Assembly (NCBI GenBank): GCA_017998495.1
Contig: JAGOCY010000078.1
Coordinates: 1 to 6,844 of the forward strand
Source of the DNA: Corallincola sp.
GTDB lineage: Bacteria > Pseudomonadota > Gammaproteobacteria > Enterobacterales > Neiellaceae
Length of the DNA stretch: 6,844 bases
Reading direction: 5' to 3'
Below the pieces are notes generated by a model. That model worked only from the letters and a program-made list of their open reading frames with translations. It was not told the origin of the DNA and ran no database searches. Numbering within the stretch: the stretch's first letter is position 1; the number at the start of each line of letters is the position of its first letter. The translations under genes and the position numbers were made by a program. Positions 6,069 to 6,844 of the stretch are shown here, piece after piece.

Positions 6069-6227
6069 CTAGGTGCTGGCGCCGCTATTGCCAGTGCGCT
6101 GGCGACGGCAGCGCGCGGAACAGTAGCGTACCTCATCCCAGCAGCGCGCCCACTTGCGGCGCCAGCTGAATGGGCGCCGACAGCAGGCGCACAGCTTGTG
6201 GGGTAACAGGGGCTTGCGATGGCTCAT
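6069..6227 (-). CDS. DUF2256 small zinc-knuckle protein
   Basis: A 52-aa basic protein carrying the whole DUF2256 signature: KPLLPHKLC (5-13), [11 protein letters not shown] (16-26), WDEVRYCS (30-37) and RCRRQR (39-44). C13-x2-C16 and C36-x3-C40 make a likely zinc-binding pair; C15 and C29 are extra. No function has been shown for the family. Members are often found beside photolyase or cryptochrome genes, which is not the case here within the window. The ATG at 6227 is the only reasonable start, because tandem in-frame stops (TGA TAA) lie eight codons upstream. No Shine-Dalgarno precedes it; the 23 bases before it are C-rich. It starts 65 bases after the cyaA stop and ends 20 bases before fpr, which suggests a shared transcript with fpr. 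Too short for many gene finders, so it may be missed in annotations. Confidence 0.9.
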   Translation of the reverse strand: MSHRKPLLPHKLCACCRRPFSWRRKWARCWDEVRYCSARCRRQRTGNSGAST

Positions 6228-6263
6228 GGCGGCGGTTGCGGGCGGTGGTTATCAGCCACTACG

Positions 6264-6297
6264 CCTGAGCTGGTCACAGGATCAACCGAGGCTCAGG
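6264..6297 (-). other. Inverted repeat at the 3' end of cyaA
   Basis: CCTGAGC (6264-6270) and GCTCAGG (6291-6297) are perfect seven-base arms around a 20-base loop. The arms include the cyaA stop codon (6293-6295). No T-run follows on the minus strand, so it is not a classical intrinsic terminator. It may be a processing or protective structure between cyaA and the DUF2256 gene, or chance. Confidence 0.35.
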
Positions 6298-6844
6298 TTT
6301 GCTGCCACATCTCGCGGATCAGGGTGACGGCGGCGGGCATAGTGCTGAACGGACGCACCAGCCATTCGCCATCCTGCTGATAGAGGTCGTAAAACTGCGG
6401 CAGATTGAAGTTGATGAAGTCAGCCTGCTCGGTATAACGCTCACGACGGGCGGTATAGTAGCGGTTGAGGGTCTGGATCAGCTCCAGCTTGCCGCCGCGA
6501 TATTGCTCATAGGCCTCTACCCGGTTGTCCTCATCCACCACATAGATGGCCAGGCCATCATTGCGTTCTTCCAAAAAGAACTGGATCAGGCCGGCTGCGG
6601 CATGGGCTTCCACCACCTTGGGGGCCGAACTGGCGGCGCTGTTATCGAGCCTTACCATGGTGCCATTGAGCTTGATGGCCGACAGTTTGGAGTAGAAGTC
6701 GACACAGTTGTCGATCTGCTGCTTGGCCACGCCACGTGCCTCAAACAGCAGGCCATGGCGGCGTTTACCCGCTGGCACCACCAGCAGATGGCTGTTGCGG
6801 CCACTCTCCTGTACCCGGATGGCGATGGAGTGCTGGAACAGCTC
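6293..6844 (-). CDS. cyaA: Class I adenylate cyclase, C-terminal part only
   Basis: CyaA makes cAMP from ATP; with CRP it drives catabolite control. Only the last 183 residues are in the window; the gene continues past the right edge without a start here (E. coli CyaA is 848 aa). The identification rests on the C-terminal regulatory part. CVDFYSKLSAIKLNG parallels the E. coli SIDFYGAISTNKLHG stretch, VVDEDNRVEAYEQY parallels ILDESNRVEVYHHC, and the FINFNLPQFYDL block is nearly identical in E. coli. In E. coli this C-terminal region is the one controlled by phosphorylated EIIA-Glc, and the catalytic part is N-terminal, so the catalytic residues cannot be checked here. The frame is open from the right edge to the TGA at 6293-6295. 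The GTG at 6781 is an internal codon, not a start. Confidence 0.95.
   Translation of the reverse strand, partial: ELFQHSIAIRVQESGRNSHLLVVPAGKRRHGLLFEARGVAKQQIDNCVDFYSKLSAIKLNGTMVRLDNSAASSAPKVVEAHAAAGLIQFFLEERNDGLAIYVVDEDNRVEAYEQYRGGKLELIQTLNRYYTARRERYTEQADFINFNLPQFYDLYQQDGEWLVRPFSTMPAAVTLIREMWQQT

Overview
The window looks like a stretch of core chromosome from a GC-rich gammaproteobacterium. The markers are a class I (enterobacterial-type) CyaA, a long bacterial PLP-fold SpeA, an E. coli-type Fpr ending in YW, and a GH31 lipoprotein with a lipobox. The codon choice (CTG, CAG, GCC, GGC) and this gene set would suit Aeromonas or a close relative, but that is an inference. No transposase, integrase, CRISPR array, rRNA or tRNA is visible.

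Layout. On the minus strand, from the left edge: speA (arginine decarboxylase, its C-terminal end cut off by the window), a small VanZ-like membrane protein, and a small RRM/RGG RNA-binding protein. A strong intrinsic terminator with T-runs on both strands lies between the last two. The terminator is preceded by two more stem-loops, one of which has the RNA-binding protein's stop codon in its loop. A gene-free stretch of about 400 bases (2338-2748) follows. It carries the divergent control regions of the RNA-binding protein (minus) and of a GH31 alpha-glucosidase-type lipoprotein (plus, 850 aa). The GH31 gene runs head-on into fpr, with only three bases between the two stop codons. Upstream of fpr on the same minus strand lie a 52-aa DUF2256 zinc-knuckle protein and then the C-terminal part of cyaA (cut off by the right edge). 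The order of transcription there is cyaA, DUF2256, fpr.

How the genes relate. They do not form one pathway. SpeA starts polyamine synthesis (arginine to agmatine), CyaA makes cAMP, Fpr exchanges electrons between NADPH and flavodoxin or ferredoxin, the GH31 enzyme probably acts on alpha-glucan oligosaccharides at the cell surface or in the periplasm, and the RRM protein binds RNA. The closest linkage is the DUF2256-fpr pair (20 bases apart).

I found no convincing undescribed multi-gene system. The most interesting leftovers are the structured leader and trailer of the RNA-binding protein gene, the uncertain substrate of the GH31 lipoprotein with its three cysteine pairs, and the DUF2256-fpr pairing.
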